This document shows, one piece after another, positions 1-8,165 of a DNA stretch of 64,000 nt (the stretch's first letter is position 1; the number at the start of each line of letters is the position of its first letter). This stretch comes from Bacillus amyloliquefaciens DSM 7 = ATCC 23350 (lineage in GTDB: Bacteria > Bacillota > Bacilli > Bacillales > Bacillaceae), in NCBI RefSeq assembly GCF_000196735.1, contig NC_014551.1, positions 1,483,001 to 1,547,000 on the forward strand, read 5' to 3'. Under the pieces are notes generated by a model that saw nothing but the letters and a program-made list of their open reading frames with translations, was not told the DNA's origin and did not search any database. A program made the translations under genes and the position numbers.

Positions 1-1
1 T

Positions 2-1063
2 TCACGGAAAAAATTCCAAACGATTTTGCAAAAAAGCAGAGAGCGGTATCAGCTCCTCATTCAGAACTCAATTGATACGATCGCCGTGATTCACAATGAC
101 AAATGGGTATTCATGAATGAGTCGGGTATTTCTCTGTTTGAGGCCGAAACCTATGAAGATTTAATCGGGAAAAACGTCTATGATCAGCTTCATCCCTGCG
201 ATCATGATGGCGTGAAACAGCGGATCCGAAATATTATCGACCGAAAGACCGAGTCAGAAATCATTAAGCAATCATGGTTTACCTTTAAAAACCGGCTGAT
301 CTACACGGAAATGGTCTGCATTCCGACGACGTTTTTCGGAGAAATGGCCGTGCAGGTCATTCTGCGTGACATTTCTGAGCGGAAGCAGACGGAGGAATTA
401 ATGCTGAAGTCGGAAAAGCTGTCTATCGCAGGTCAGCTGGCGGCGGGAATCGCTCACGAAATCCGTAATCCGCTGACGGCGATCAAAGGATTTTTACAGC
501 TCATGAAGCCGACGATGGAGGAAAACGAACATTATTTTGAAATTGTGTTTTCTGAACTGAGCAGAATCGAATTAATTTTAAGTGAGCTTTTAATGTTTGC
601 CAAACCTCAGCACAATGCCGTGAAAGAGCGTGTCAACTTAAAGAAAATTATAAGTGAAGTAACCGCTCTGTTAGAGACGCAGGCAAATCTTAAAGGAATA
701 TTTATCAAAACAGATTACGAACGGGACAGCATGTTTATTAACGGTGATCAAAATCAGCTGAAGCAGGTGTTTATCAATCTGATTAAAAATGCCGTTGAGT
801 CGATGCCGGATGGGGGAACAGTCCATATTCTCATGACAGAAGATGAGTATTCCGTTAATGTGACGGTGAAAGACGAGGGGGACGGGATACCGGAAAACGT
901 GCTGAAACGGATAGGCGAACCGTTTCTGACAACGAAAGAAAAAGGAACCGGCCTGGGGCTGATGGTCACATTCAATCTCATTAAAAACCATCAGGGAGCC
1001 ATTCAAGTAGACAGCAAACCGGATAAAGGCACGGCTTTTCACATTACATTCCCGAAACAATAA
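2..1063 (+). CDS. kinA: Sporulation sensor histidine kinase KinA, 3' part
   Basis: This is the C-terminal part of a PAS-containing histidine kinase; the frame is open to the left edge, so the true start lies outside the window. It shows the end of a PAS domain, an H-box with the phospho-accepting His codon at 455-457 (context GIAHEIRNPL), and an HATPase domain with the N box (LINLIKNAVE) and the GTGLGL glycine box. The family phosphorylates Spo0F at the head of the sporulation phosphorelay. The following patA gene on the other strand matches the recalled B. subtilis kinA-patA order, which is the main reason to choose KinA over KinC or KinE. Internal TTG codons near the edge are not starts. 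Confidence 0.9.
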   Translation, partial: SRKKFQTILQKSRERYQLLIQNSIDTIAVIHNDKWVFMNESGISLFEAETYEDLIGKNVYDQLHPCDHDGVKQRIRNIIDRKTESEIIKQSWFTFKNRLIYTEMVCIPTTFFGEMAVQVILRDISERKQTEELMLKSEKLSIAGQLAAGIAHEIRNPLTAIKGFLQLMKPTMEENEHYFEIVFSELSRIELILSELLMFAKPQHNAVKERVNLKKIISEVTALLETQANLKGIFIKTDYERDSMFINGDQNQLKQVFINLIKNAVESMPDGGTVHILMTEDEYSVNVTVKDEGDGIPENVLKRIGEPFLTTKEKGTGLGLMVTFNLIKNHQGAIQVDSKPDKGTAFHITFPKQ

Positions 1064-1090
1064 AAAACAACGGCGTTATGCCGTTGTTTA
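1064..1090. terminator. Bidirectional terminator between kinA and patA
   Basis: A 10-bp stem, AAACAACGGC with GCCGTTGTTT and a 5-base loop, follows the kinA stop codon directly and overlaps the patA stop codon. It is A/T-flanked on both sides, so it can serve both converging genes. Confidence 0.75.
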
Positions 1091-2257
1091 AATAGTCTGC
1101 ATGGATTCTCTCGTTTTTAAAATAAATGCTTCCAGCCGGTCCAAGCCTTCTCTCAATGTATCCAGTGAATATGCGAATGACAGCCTCACATACCCTTCAC
1201 CCAATTTTGAAAACGAGCTGCCGGGCACAAGAGCCACACCTGCATCCTCTAAAAGAGCCATACTAAAATCAAACGATGACATTCCGAATGACTTAATGGA
1301 AGGGAAGATATAAAATGCGCCTGACGGCTTTACAACGTCAAGCCCCATTGAAACAAGACGGTCATATACATAGTCAAGCCGCTTTTTATACTGTTCTCTC
1401 ATAATAAGCGCATCATCAACGCCGTTTGTCACAGCTTCAAGCGCCGCTTTCTGGGAGATAGAGGACGCGCATGTCACACTGTATTGGTGAACTTTTAAGA
1501 TGTGCTTGGCAATTTCTTTCGGTGCGAAAATGAAACCGATTCTCCAGCCCGTCATGCTGTGTGATTTTGACAGGCCGTTGATTACGATTGTCTGGTCCCT
1601 CAAAAAAGACGCGATCGAATAATGCGGTCTGTCATAGGTTAATTCGCTGTAAATCTCATCAGACAGCACAAAAACATTTCTGCCCTTCAGTACGGCTGCA
1701 ATGTTTTTCAGCTCTTCCTCTGACAAGGTCACTCCGGTCGGATTTGACGGATAAGGAAGAATGACGCATTTTGTTTTCGGCGTCAGTGCTTCTTCTATGA
1801 GCCGCGCCGTCAGCTTAAATCCGTGTGTCGTCGTATCAACATGGACGGGAACGGCGCCCGACATGCGGATGATCGGTTCATAGCCGGGATAAATCGGTCC
1901 GGGGAGAATGACTTCATCGCCTGGAGATAAAATCGTCCGCAAAGACGCGTCAATCGCCTGGCTTGCTCCGGTCGTAACGATGATTTCAGTTTCGGCTTCA
2001 TAATTTAAATCAGCTTTTTTCTTCATATAAAGCTGTACGGCCTGTCTCAGCTCAAGGCCGCCCGCATTCGGAGTATATGCCGTTGCGTTCTCGTCGATTG
2101 CTTTTTTTGCGGCCGCTTTGACATGGTGCGGCGTGAAAAAGTCCGGCTGACCGATCGTAAGCGAAATGACATTGTCGTGCTGGGCTACAAGATTTGAGAA
2201 TTTGCGAATTCCTGAAATTTCAATTTCTTTTACATTCGGATTAAGCAAATGTTCCAT
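1088..2257 (-). CDS. patA: Aminotransferase PatA (N-acetyl-L,L-diaminopimelate aminotransferase)
   Basis: This is a 389-residue fold-type I PLP aminotransferase. It has SNPTG at residues 171-175 and the Schiff-base lysine K231 in GLSKSHSMTGWRIGF. The recalled B. subtilis orthologue acts in the acetylated diaminopimelate branch of lysine and cell-wall synthesis, between DapH and the N-acetyl-DAP deacetylase; both of those genes lie near 15.4-17.3 kb here. The ATG is preceded by AAGGTGATG. A sigma-A promoter (ATGACA, 16 bp, TAAAAT) sits at 2294-2321. Substrate assignment rests on family knowledge, because close paralogues take other amino acids. Confidence 0.85.
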   Translation of the reverse strand: MEHLLNPNVKEIEISGIRKFSNLVAQHDNVISLTIGQPDFFTPHHVKAAAKKAIDENATAYTPNAGGLELRQAVQLYMKKKADLNYEAETEIIVTTGASQAIDASLRTILSPGDEVILPGPIYPGYEPIIRMSGAVPVHVDTTTHGFKLTARLIEEALTPKTKCVILPYPSNPTGVTLSEEELKNIAAVLKGRNVFVLSDEIYSELTYDRPHYSIASFLRDQTIVINGLSKSHSMTGWRIGFIFAPKEIAKHILKVHQYSVTCASSISQKAALEAVTNGVDDALIMREQYKKRLDYVYDRLVSMGLDVVKPSGAFYIFPSIKSFGMSSFDFSMALLEDAGVALVPGSSFSKLGEGYVRLSFAYSLDTLREGLDRLEAFILKTRESMQTI

Positions 2258-2293
2258 AATTCATCACCTTATACTATATATTGAGTTTATCCT

Positions 2294-2321
2294 ATTTTAC
2301 CACTAGCTGAGCATTTGTCAT
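2294..2321 (-). promoter_or_regulatory. Putative sigma-A promoter of patA
   Basis: On the minus strand, ATGACA (2316-2321) and TAAAAT (2294-2299) are separated by 16 bp, about 35-40 bp upstream of the patA start codon. Confidence 0.5.
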
Positions 2322-2380
2322 CTATTTAATTGAACTATCCCGAGTATATGTCCGATATGTGAAAACATACCTTCTTTCAG

Positions 2381-2415
2381 AAAAAAATAAGACAACCAGC
2401 TGAAATGATTGTCTT
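2381..2415 (-). terminator. Terminator of the 53-codon gene
   Basis: On the minus strand AAGACAA and TTGTCTT form a 7-bp stem followed directly by a run of T (2381-2388). It lies 44 bases past the stop codon of the small gene at 2459-2620 and supports its being a transcription unit. Confidence 0.6.
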
Positions 2416-2458
2416 CATTGTATCATGATCTATCTATTGTGATATGTGGCGAAGGTCA

Positions 2459-2620
2459 TTAATACCCGTATTCAAAGCTGATGTCTTCCCGCCATACGAT
2501 GTATGGAGCCGGCTTATCGGGACGCTCTTTCGCCTCTTTTTTCATTTGCAGGTAAGCCGTTTTGCTGATATCTTCTAACACCGTCATTTGATCTTGGTCG
2601 AATATGACTACTGTACCCAT
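2459..2620 (-). CDS. Small conserved-looking protein of 53 residues, function unknown
   Basis: A 53-codon frame on the minus strand starts MGTVVIFDQDQMTVLEDISK and ends REDISFEYGY. It begins with ATG behind a GAAGGGTG ribosome site and is followed 44 bases later by a terminator. The product is mostly soluble in character, with a Lys-rich middle (QMKKEAKERPDKPAP) and an acidic, aromatic tail. It has no membrane segment and no cysteine. I do not recognise a family. It fills most of the patA-cheV gap, which has no good plus-strand gene. Length, ribosome site and terminator argue for a real gene; conservation across Bacillus would settle it. Confidence 0.65.
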   Translation of the reverse strand: MGTVVIFDQDQMTVLEDISKTAYLQMKKEAKERPDKPAPYIVWREDISFEYGY

Positions 2621-2742
2621 TTATTACACCCTTCTTCCTGAAAAATCCTTGACTATTTTACCACTCGATGTCAAAAAGTCAATGGGCTATCAGAAAAAAG
2701 AATCTTTTTATAAAGAGTTAATGTTCAGTTGTCCGGAATACA

Positions 2743-2769
2743 TTCACTTTTTCCGTTTACAGCCGATAT
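2743..2769 (+). promoter_or_regulatory. Sigma-D (motility) promoter of cheV
   Basis: GCCGATAT at 2762-2769 is a perfect -10 element for the flagellar sigma factor SigD. The -35 position 15 bp upstream reads TTCA rather than TAAA, so the promoter may be weak. It lies 40 bp before the cheV start, and cheV is a known SigD-regulon member in B. subtilis. Confidence 0.65.
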
Positions 2770-2808
2770 ATACAATACAATACTGAATGCGGATAGCGAG
2801 GGATTGAA

Positions 2809-3720
2809 TTGTCTTTACAACAATACGATATTTTATTGGATTCAGGCACAAATGAATTAGAAATCGTCAAATTTGAAGTAGGTGTCAATACATTTGGCAT
2901 AAACGTGATGAAAGTCCGGGAAATTATTCAGCCGGTAGATGTCACATCTGTGCCTCAGTCTCACAAAGACGTAGAAGGGATGATTAAGCTGAGAGGCGAA
3001 ATTCTTCCCGTCATCAGCCTGTATACCTTTTTCGGCGTTGAAGCCGAAGGAGCAAAAGACGATAAATATATCGTGACGGAATTCAACAAACGGAAAATCG
3101 TCTTTCATGTCGGTTCCGTTTCACAAATCCACAGGGTGTCCTGGGAAGCGATTGAGAAGCCGACTTCGCTGAATCAGGGCATGGAGCGGCACTTAACGGG
3201 TATCATTAAACTGGAAGACACGATGATCTTTTTACCTGATTACGAAAAGATCATTTACGATATTGAATCGGCATCCGGAGTTGAGACTTATCATGTCCAT
3301 CAGGAAGGGTTTGATGAAAGACGGTCGGGCAAAAAACTGATCATCGTTGAAGATTCGCCGCTTCTGATGCGCCTCTTGACTGATGAGCTGACTGAAGCGG
3401 GGTACAGTGAAATCGTTACGTTTGAAAATGGTAAAGAAGCGTATGATTACATCATAAAACTGACGGATAACGGAGAAAACCTGTCTGACCATATCGACAT
3501 GATCATCAGTGACATTGAGATGCCGAAAATGGACGGGCATCGTTTGACGAAGCTGCTTAAGGATAACCCGCAAAGCTCTGACGTGCCGATTATGATCTTC
3601 TCGTCTCTGATTACGGACGACCTGCGCCACCGGGGCGAAGTCGTCGGAGCAGATGAACAGATCAGCAAGCCTGAAATCAGCGAGTTAATTAAAAAAGTGG
3701 ATACGTACGTTATTGAATAG
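2809..3720 (+). CDS. cheV: Chemotaxis coupling protein CheV (CheW-receiver fusion)
   Basis: This 303-residue protein joins an N-terminal CheW-like coupling domain (about 15-155) to a C-terminal response-regulator receiver domain (about 175-300). The phospho-acceptor is D235 in [13 protein letters not shown], with acidic-pocket residues at ED 181-182. It links chemoreceptors to the CheA kinase at the cell pole, and phosphorylation of the receiver promotes adaptation. Translation starts at a TTG with AGGG six bases upstream; no in-frame ATG gives the conserved N-terminus. It is monocistronic, driven by the SigD-type promoter and closed by a strong terminator. Confidence 0.95.
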   Translation: MSLQQYDILLDSGTNELEIVKFEVGVNTFGINVMKVREIIQPVDVTSVPQSHKDVEGMIKLRGEILPVISLYTFFGVEAEGAKDDKYIVTEFNKRKIVFHVGSVSQIHRVSWEAIEKPTSLNQGMERHLTGIIKLEDTMIFLPDYEKIIYDIESASGVETYHVHQEGFDERRSGKKLIIVEDSPLLMRLLTDELTEAGYSEIVTFENGKEAYDYIIKLTDNGENLSDHIDMIISDIEMPKMDGHRLTKLLKDNPQSSDVPIMIFSSLITDDLRHRGEVVGADEQISKPEISELIKKVDTYVIE

Positions 3721-3753
3721 AAAAAAGCCGGTGCGTCATGCATCGGCTTTTTT
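3721..3753. terminator. Bidirectional terminator between cheV and ykyB
   Basis: AAAAAAGCCGgTGC and GCAtCGGCTTTTTT pair around a 5-base loop directly after the cheV stop codon. The flanks serve both converging genes. Confidence 0.85.
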
Positions 3754-3756
3754 GAA

Positions 3757-4221
3757 TTAAAAATAACTCTCACCAAGTTTTTTAAACACGGGTTTATGAT
3801 AAGCGGGCTGCTGTCTGTTGGCGGCAAGGGGTTTTTCCTTTAAGCCCACATATTTTTGCAATAAGTTTTTCGCTTTTGTCAAAGACATTTGTGCTTTAGG
3901 ATTGCGGTACGATTGATTTAACGTACCTAAATGCGGAAGATGCTGGAAGTCTTCTTTTGTTGGAGGCATGTGAAAATAGTAGTCTCCGATAGAGATAAGT
4001 ACGTCTGACTGCTGTTGGCTAAACCTGGGATTATTTGAAAAGTGAAGCCCTATTTTTTTCCCTTTGCCTTCTTTCACAAGCTTTTGTAATGCCCGTTTTT
4101 TCAGCAGATAAAGGTATTTAGGGTTGGGGGCGGTTTTTGCATGGCGGTTCACAGTATAAACAGCTTTTGAAAGATTCTCGATGGTTGGCTGCAGCTCTTT
4201 CGAATAAGCGTGGTCGTCCAT
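3757..4221 (-). CDS. ykyB: YkyB family protein of unknown function
   Basis: A basic protein of 154 residues matching the YkyB family known from Bacillus. No catalytic motif or membrane segment is visible; it has basic stretches (KKRALQKLVKEGKGKK) and a Tyr/His-rich middle. The ATG at 4221 was chosen over one six codons upstream because AAAGGAGAG lies at ideal spacing before it and MDDHAY is the recalled family start. It stands alone between two terminators. Its function has not been established to my knowledge. Confidence 0.85.
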   Translation of the reverse strand: MDDHAYSKELQPTIENLSKAVYTVNRHAKTAPNPKYLYLLKKRALQKLVKEGKGKKIGLHFSNNPRFSQQQSDVLISIGDYYFHMPPTKEDFQHLPHLGTLNQSYRNPKAQMSLTKAKNLLQKYVGLKEKPLAANRQQPAYHKPVFKKLGESYF

Positions 4222-4296
4222 TATTTCTCTCCTTTGCATTGATCAAGTTCATATATAGATTATACTTTTTTAGCATTGAAATGCAAATATTGATTA

Positions 4297-4337
4297 TAAA
4301 AATACGCCTTTTTCTGATGAAAAGGGCGCATTTTTTT
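4297..4337 (-). terminator. Terminator downstream of ykuC
   Basis: On the minus strand, a stem with GCGCCCTTTT on one side and AAAAAGGCGTATTTTTA on the other lies just past the ykuC stop codon and is followed by T-rich sequence. The opposite flank is also T-rich, so it may work in both directions. Confidence 0.6.
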
Positions 4338-4343
4338 CCTTTA

Positions 4344-5636
4344 TTAGACAGGATTCGCGTGTTTTTCAGAATCAGCTTTTAATGATCGCTGCACATCGAC
4401 TTCTGCTGCCTCGGCGCTGTATTTCGGAAGGGCGATAAAATAGAACACAAATACCGCCAAAATCACGACTCCCATGCCGTAATAAAGGTAATCAATATTG
4501 GAAACGAATTTCGGAAATAACAGGGCGACCAGTCCGAGTGTAATGGATTGGGCAAACATCATAAAAGGATCCTGCCAGCCGCTGACCCGGCCCATTATTT
4601 TCGGATGAACGATTTTCGGCATCCAGCCGCCGATGGCGATATTGACAGGTCCGATGCACATGCCGAGAACGAAAGCGGCCGTATAATAAATCCACAGCTT
4701 ATCCGTATAACCGAGGACAAAAATGAGCAGCCCGGCTGCCAAAATAGGAATCGACATCAAATGATGCGGTTTGACTTTTTTGGCGATCATTGTTCCGATC
4801 ACACTTCCGGCAAGCAGGCCGAAGCCGAGCGCGACGGTGAAGATTGAAGTGTGTGATTCATAATGATCAGGCGCAAGTCCGTATTTCATCGTAAACATCG
4901 GCAGTACGGCAAAGCCGCCGTTGACAAATCCAAAGATAAAAAAGCCGAAAATAAGGGAAGCAAGCAATTTGTTTTTAACAATATATACGATCCCTTCTTT
5001 AAAATCAGCGGCCGAATCTTTCAGAAACGAATCCCCCCATTTAAAAGGGCCGTTCGGCTGACGGGCTTCTTTCGGAATGCGGCAGGCGCGGATCAGAAAG
5101 CCTGACACAATAAAGCTGACAAAATCAAGGATAATGGCTCCGTGAACACCGATCGTTTTATACATAAACGCCCCCATACCGACGCCGAATACCATAAAGA
5201 TGCTGAACAGGATCTGGTTAAGCCCCGCAGCTTTCGCATAATGCTCCTTAGGCAGAATAGCTTGTACAAGGCTGGCTTCCGCCGGGAAAAAGAACTTGGT
5301 CACGGCGCTTCTGATGAACAAAATACAGAAGACGAAAGGAATATTCCCGCTGTATAATGCCGCAAACAATACGACCGTCAGTCCCGCCCTGATCCAGTCA
5401 CAATTTTCTGCGACCTTTTTCCTGTCAAGCCGGTCAGCTGCGACACCGACAATAAGAAATACGAAAACCGTCGGCAGTGAATACATCAGCTCAGCCAAAG
5501 TCGTGTATGCCGGCTGGTTGGCAAAGCGGTCCAGCAAGTAAAAAGCGAAAGCCATATTACCTACAGTCGTTCCCATTTGAGAAGCGAGTGCTGCGAAAAA
5601 TAAACGGACAAAATTTCTATTTTTAAATATATCCAT
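4344..5636 (-). CDS. ykuC: MFS transporter YkuC
   Basis: A 430-residue major-facilitator permease with about 12 hydrophobic segments. It carries the cytoplasmic loop 2-3 signature (GVAADRLDRKKV), typical of the MdtG/drug-efflux-like branch of the superfamily. The substrate is unknown. The ATG at 5636 (MDIFKNRNF) is chosen because AAGGAGCG precedes it; the 15 upstream codons in frame include a weak start without a ribosome site. It is transcribed alone toward ykyB, and no regulator gene is adjacent. Confidence 0.85.
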   Translation of the reverse strand: MDIFKNRNFVRLFFAALASQMGTTVGNMAFAFYLLDRFANQPAYTTLAELMYSLPTVFVFLIVGVAADRLDRKKVAENCDWIRAGLTVVLFAALYSGNIPFVFCILFIRSAVTKFFFPAEASLVQAILPKEHYAKAAGLNQILFSIFMVFGVGMGAFMYKTIGVHGAIILDFVSFIVSGFLIRACRIPKEARQPNGPFKWGDSFLKDSAADFKEGIVYIVKNKLLASLIFGFFIFGFVNGGFAVLPMFTMKYGLAPDHYESHTSIFTVALGFGLLAGSVIGTMIAKKVKPHHLMSIPILAAGLLIFVLGYTDKLWIYYTAAFVLGMCIGPVNIAIGGWMPKIVHPKIMGRVSGWQDPFMMFAQSITLGLVALLFPKFVSNIDYLYYGMGVVILAVFVFYFIALPKYSAEAAEVDVQRSLKADSEKHANPV

Positions 5637-5694
5637 AAACACGCTCCTTACCCTAATGGTCCCACTGTAATATATTATCATCAGCCCGTTCTAT

Positions 5695-5720
5695 AAACAA
5701 ATAAGATCTTTCTATCTTAT
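5695..5720 (-). terminator. Weak AT-rich hairpin after ykuD
   Basis: ATAAGAT and ATCTTAT form a 7-bp stem overlapping the ykuD stop codon, followed by TTGTTT on the minus strand. The stem is A/T only, so termination would be inefficient. Confidence 0.35.
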
Positions 5721-6212
5721 AATCGTCACCTTTGTTCCATTAGGAACGGTAGCGGCAAGTTCAGTGACGTCCTGATTATGCATCCGGATGCATCCTTTTG
5801 ATACCGCTTTGCCGATGGAGGAGGGGTCATTTGTCCCGTGAATGCCGTAATGAAGCTTAGAGAGGCTGAGCCAATAAGCGCCGAACGGGCCGCCGGGCTT
5901 AGGCTGGCGATTCACGATATAAAATTCCCCGGTCGGTGTGGTCGTCAATATTTTTCCGACTGCGATCGGATACGTACGGATGAGTCTGCCAAGGCGGTAT
6001 AATTGCAGTTTCTTCGCTCCGATATACACGACAATGGAATAGGGAATGGTGGATGGGTCGGGAAGATTCGGTATGATAATATGCTGTCCCGCGTAAATAA
6101 CCGATTGGATTGAGGGATTTGCCTGAAGGAGAGCAGCAGTGCTTATTCTGAAGTCCTGCGCAATGCTTGAGATGGTTTCTCCTTGTTTCACTTGATAGGT
6201 CAGCAGTTTCAT
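5712..6212 (-). CDS. ykuD: LysM L,D-transpeptidase YkuD
   Basis: A 166-residue founding-type member of the YkuD L,D-transpeptidase family. It has an N-terminal LysM domain (about 4-48, [13 protein letters not shown]) and a catalytic domain with H125 in YGIHGTN and nucleophile C141 in SKGCIRMHN. These enzymes form 3-3 cross-links in peptidoglycan and resist most beta-lactams; the B. subtilis protein is reported in the spore. No signal peptide is evident. The ATG at 6212 follows AAGGAGGGTG; the longer frame upstream lacks such a site. Its neighbour ykuE lies 68 bp upstream in the same direction and may be co-transcribed. Confidence 0.93.
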   Translation of the reverse strand: MKLLTYQVKQGETISSIAQDFRISTAALLQANPSIQSVIYAGQHIIIPNLPDPSTIPYSIVVYIGAKKLQLYRLGRLIRTYPIAVGKILTTTPTGEFYIVNRQPKPGGPFGAYWLSLSKLHYGIHGTNDPSSIGKAVSKGCIRMHNQDVTELAATVPNGTKVTIIR

Positions 6213-6280
6213 CACCCTCCTTTTTGCTCTTTTCCATATACATATTAAGGAGGGGGTGTTTGTGCATCGGGACAAAAGTC

Positions 6281-7144
6281 TTATTTTTGTGAGGCTTTCA
6301 AAGTAAACAGCGTAATTTCCGGTCTCGCTAAAAATCGATACGGCAGTCTTGTCGTACCAAGCCCGCGATTCACATAAACGACTGTGTCATGCAGCGTATA
6401 CATGCCGTCGGTATACGTTTTTCCGTAAGGAGGTGTAATGAGAGGGCCGAAAAACGGAAGCTGCACCTGGCCGCCGTGAGTATGTCCCGACAGTTGGAGG
6501 TTCACAGGATACCGGCCGATCTTAAGAGCGGCATCCGGCTCATGAACGAGTAATATGGAAAACGTATCGGAGGAAAGACGGGAAAGGGTGCCTTCATAAT
6601 CAGGTTTTCCGAGCATTAAATCATCCAAAGACGCGAGTTCAATCCGGCTTCCGTCTGTCAGCTGCACCTGACGATAGCCGTTTCGAATTACTTGAAAATC
6701 AGCAGCTTCCATCAGAGCCTTGTACGTGTTTGTGCCATAGCCGCCGTGGTCATGGTTTCCATATACACAAAATTTTCCGAAAGGAGCTTCAAGTCTTTGC
6801 AGTACGGCGAGCGCATGCTGATGATCATTATATAAATGCGGCTTATCAATTAAATCTCCCGTAAAGATAAGCAGATCGGGTTTCAGCTGATTAATCTTTT
6901 CCGCTGTTTTATTCAAGTCTTCTGTTGTAAACACGTCACTGAGATGCGTATCGCTGAATTGAACAATTTTAAAATTGTCAAAGCCGCGGGGAATCAGGCG
7001 GCTGGTGATGGTATGCCGGGTGATTTCGATCATACGCGGTTCAATATACCGGGCATAGCCGTAGCCTCCGCAAGCTGTCGCGAGAGCCGCACCCAAAATG
7101 CCGATTCCTCTTTTTAAAAATGTTCTTCTGGTCATTTTCTTCAT
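6281..7144 (-). CDS. ykuE: Tat-exported metallophosphoesterase YkuE
   Basis: A 287-residue calcineurin-like phosphoesterase. Its N-terminus carries a twin-arginine motif (TRRTFLK) followed by a hydrophobic stretch, so it is exported folded; the B. subtilis protein is a substrate of TatAy-TatCy. Metal-binding motifs are complete: FSDTHLSD, a GD motif (FTGDLID), GNHDHGG, LVHEPD and GHTHGG. Outside the cell it probably binds the wall with a dinuclear metal site; the natural substrate is not known. The ATG at 7144 is taken as start; an upstream TTG abuts the ribosome site and is unlikely. Confidence 0.9.
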   Translation of the reverse strand: MKKMTRRTFLKRGIGILGAALATACGGYGYARYIEPRMIEITRHTITSRLIPRGFDNFKIVQFSDTHLSDVFTTEDLNKTAEKINQLKPDLLIFTGDLIDKPHLYNDHQHALAVLQRLEAPFGKFCVYGNHDHGGYGTNTYKALMEAADFQVIRNGYRQVQLTDGSRIELASLDDLMLGKPDYEGTLSRLSSDTFSILLVHEPDAALKIGRYPVNLQLSGHTHGGQVQLPFFGPLITPPYGKTYTDGMYTLHDTVVYVNRGLGTTRLPYRFLARPEITLFTLKASQK

Positions 7145-7218
7145 ATGTAAAACCAACCTTTGTCAGAGTTTTTCTATTATATCATCAGCTTGGCTGAAAA
7201 ATCCCTTCTCAGCATGTA

Positions 7219-7247
7219 ATGACGGGGAAGGACATCTATGGTAGAAT
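7219..7247 (+). promoter_or_regulatory. Putative sigma-A promoter of fadH
   Basis: ATGACG (7219-7224) and TAGAAT (7242-7247) are separated by 17 bp. The FadR operator starts 3 bp downstream, at the expected transcription start. Confidence 0.5.
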
Positions 7248-7249
7248 TA

Positions 7250-7267
7250 TGAATGATTATTCATTCA
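7250..7267 (+). promoter_or_regulatory. FadR operator upstream of fadH
   Basis: TGAATGATTATTCATTCA is an 18-bp site with perfectly complementary 7-bp arms, TGAATGA and TCATTCA. It agrees with the recalled B. subtilis FadR consensus TGAATGAMTANTCATTCA at all but one central position. It covers the likely transcription start of fadH, where a repressor released by long-chain acyl-CoA would act. Confidence 0.85.
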
Positions 7268-7287
7268 ATAAAAGGGGTGGGTTTGTT

Positions 7288-8052
7288 ATGGATAAGAAAG
7301 CAGTAATCATTACAGGCGGATCAAGCGGCATGGGAAAAGCAATGGCGAAAAAACAGGCTGAACTGGGATGGCACGTCATGGTGACAGGGAGGAACCAGGA
7401 AGCACTTGAGGAAACAAAAAAAGAAATTGAGACCTTTGAGGGACAGGTCGCCTGTTTTCAAATGGATGTCCGTTCTGAATCCGGTGCTTCAGACATGATT
7501 ACAGAAGCAGTAAATGTCTTTGGCCGGCTTGATGCGCTGATTAACAATGCGGCCGGTAATTTTATTTGCCCGGCAGAAAAGCTGACGCCCAACGGATGGA
7601 AAGCTGTTATTGAGATTGTTTTAAACGGCACTTTTTTTTGCAGCCAAGCCGCGGCAAGGCATTGGATCGAGAAGGAGCAGAAGGGCGTCATATTGAATAT
7701 GGCCGCCACATACGCATGGGGAGCGGGAGCAGGGGTCGTTCATTCCGCTGCAGCCAAAGCGGGGGTATTGTCACTGACAAGAACGCTGGCCGTTGAATGG
7801 GGGAGCAAATATGGCATCCGCACAAACGCGATAGCCCCAGGCCCGATTGAACGAACAGGCGGTGCGGAAAAGCTGTTTGAATCGGAAAAAGCGATGTCCC
7901 GCACTATGAACAGTGTGCCGCTTGGCCGGCTGGGCACACCGGAAGAAATCGCCGCTTTGGCAGCGTTTTTGCTATCCGATGAAGCGGCCTACATAAACGG
8001 GGATTGTATCACAATGGACGGCGGGCAGTGGCTGAATCCTTATCCGTTTTAA
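7288..8052 (+). CDS. fadH: 2,4-dienoyl-CoA reductase-like SDR FadH
   Basis: A 254-residue short-chain dehydrogenase with the NADP-binding glycine motif (GGSSGMGKAMA, 10-20) and NNAAG at 86-90. The usual YxxxK is replaced by S153xxxK157 with a tyrosine at Y142. This spacing is the Tyr-Ser-Lys arrangement recalled for mammalian 2,4-dienoyl-CoA reductase and supports a role in degrading unsaturated fatty acids. The ATG at 7288 follows AAAGGGG. The FadR operator upstream fits this function. In B. subtilis the gene is followed by ykuG; here a strong terminator follows instead. Confidence 0.93.
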   Translation: MDKKAVIITGGSSGMGKAMAKKQAELGWHVMVTGRNQEALEETKKEIETFEGQVACFQMDVRSESGASDMITEAVNVFGRLDALINNAAGNFICPAEKLTPNGWKAVIEIVLNGTFFCSQAAARHWIEKEQKGVILNMAATYAWGAGAGVVHSAAAKAGVLSLTRTLAVEWGSKYGIRTNAIAPGPIERTGGAEKLFESEKAMSRTMNSVPLGRLGTPEEIAALAAFLLSDEAAYINGDCITMDGGQWLNPYPF

Positions 8053-8075
8053 TTTTGATATATTGATTATTTTGC

Positions 8076-8114
8076 AAAACAAGCGAACGTCAAAGCCGGC
8101 CGTTCGCTTGTTTT
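8076..8114 (+). terminator. Terminator of fadH
   Basis: An 11-bp stem, ACAAGCGAACG with CGTTCGCTTGT, is followed by TTTATTTT. Confidence 0.85.
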
Positions 8115-8165
8115 ATTTTCTATTCAAAATTATGATATAATTTTGAAAGATTAAGGGGCGATTAA

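Noticed and set aside
2604-2786. 60-codon plus-strand frame upstream of cheV
   Set aside because: No ribosome site, it runs across the SigD promoter, and the opposite strand at its start holds a better supported small gene.
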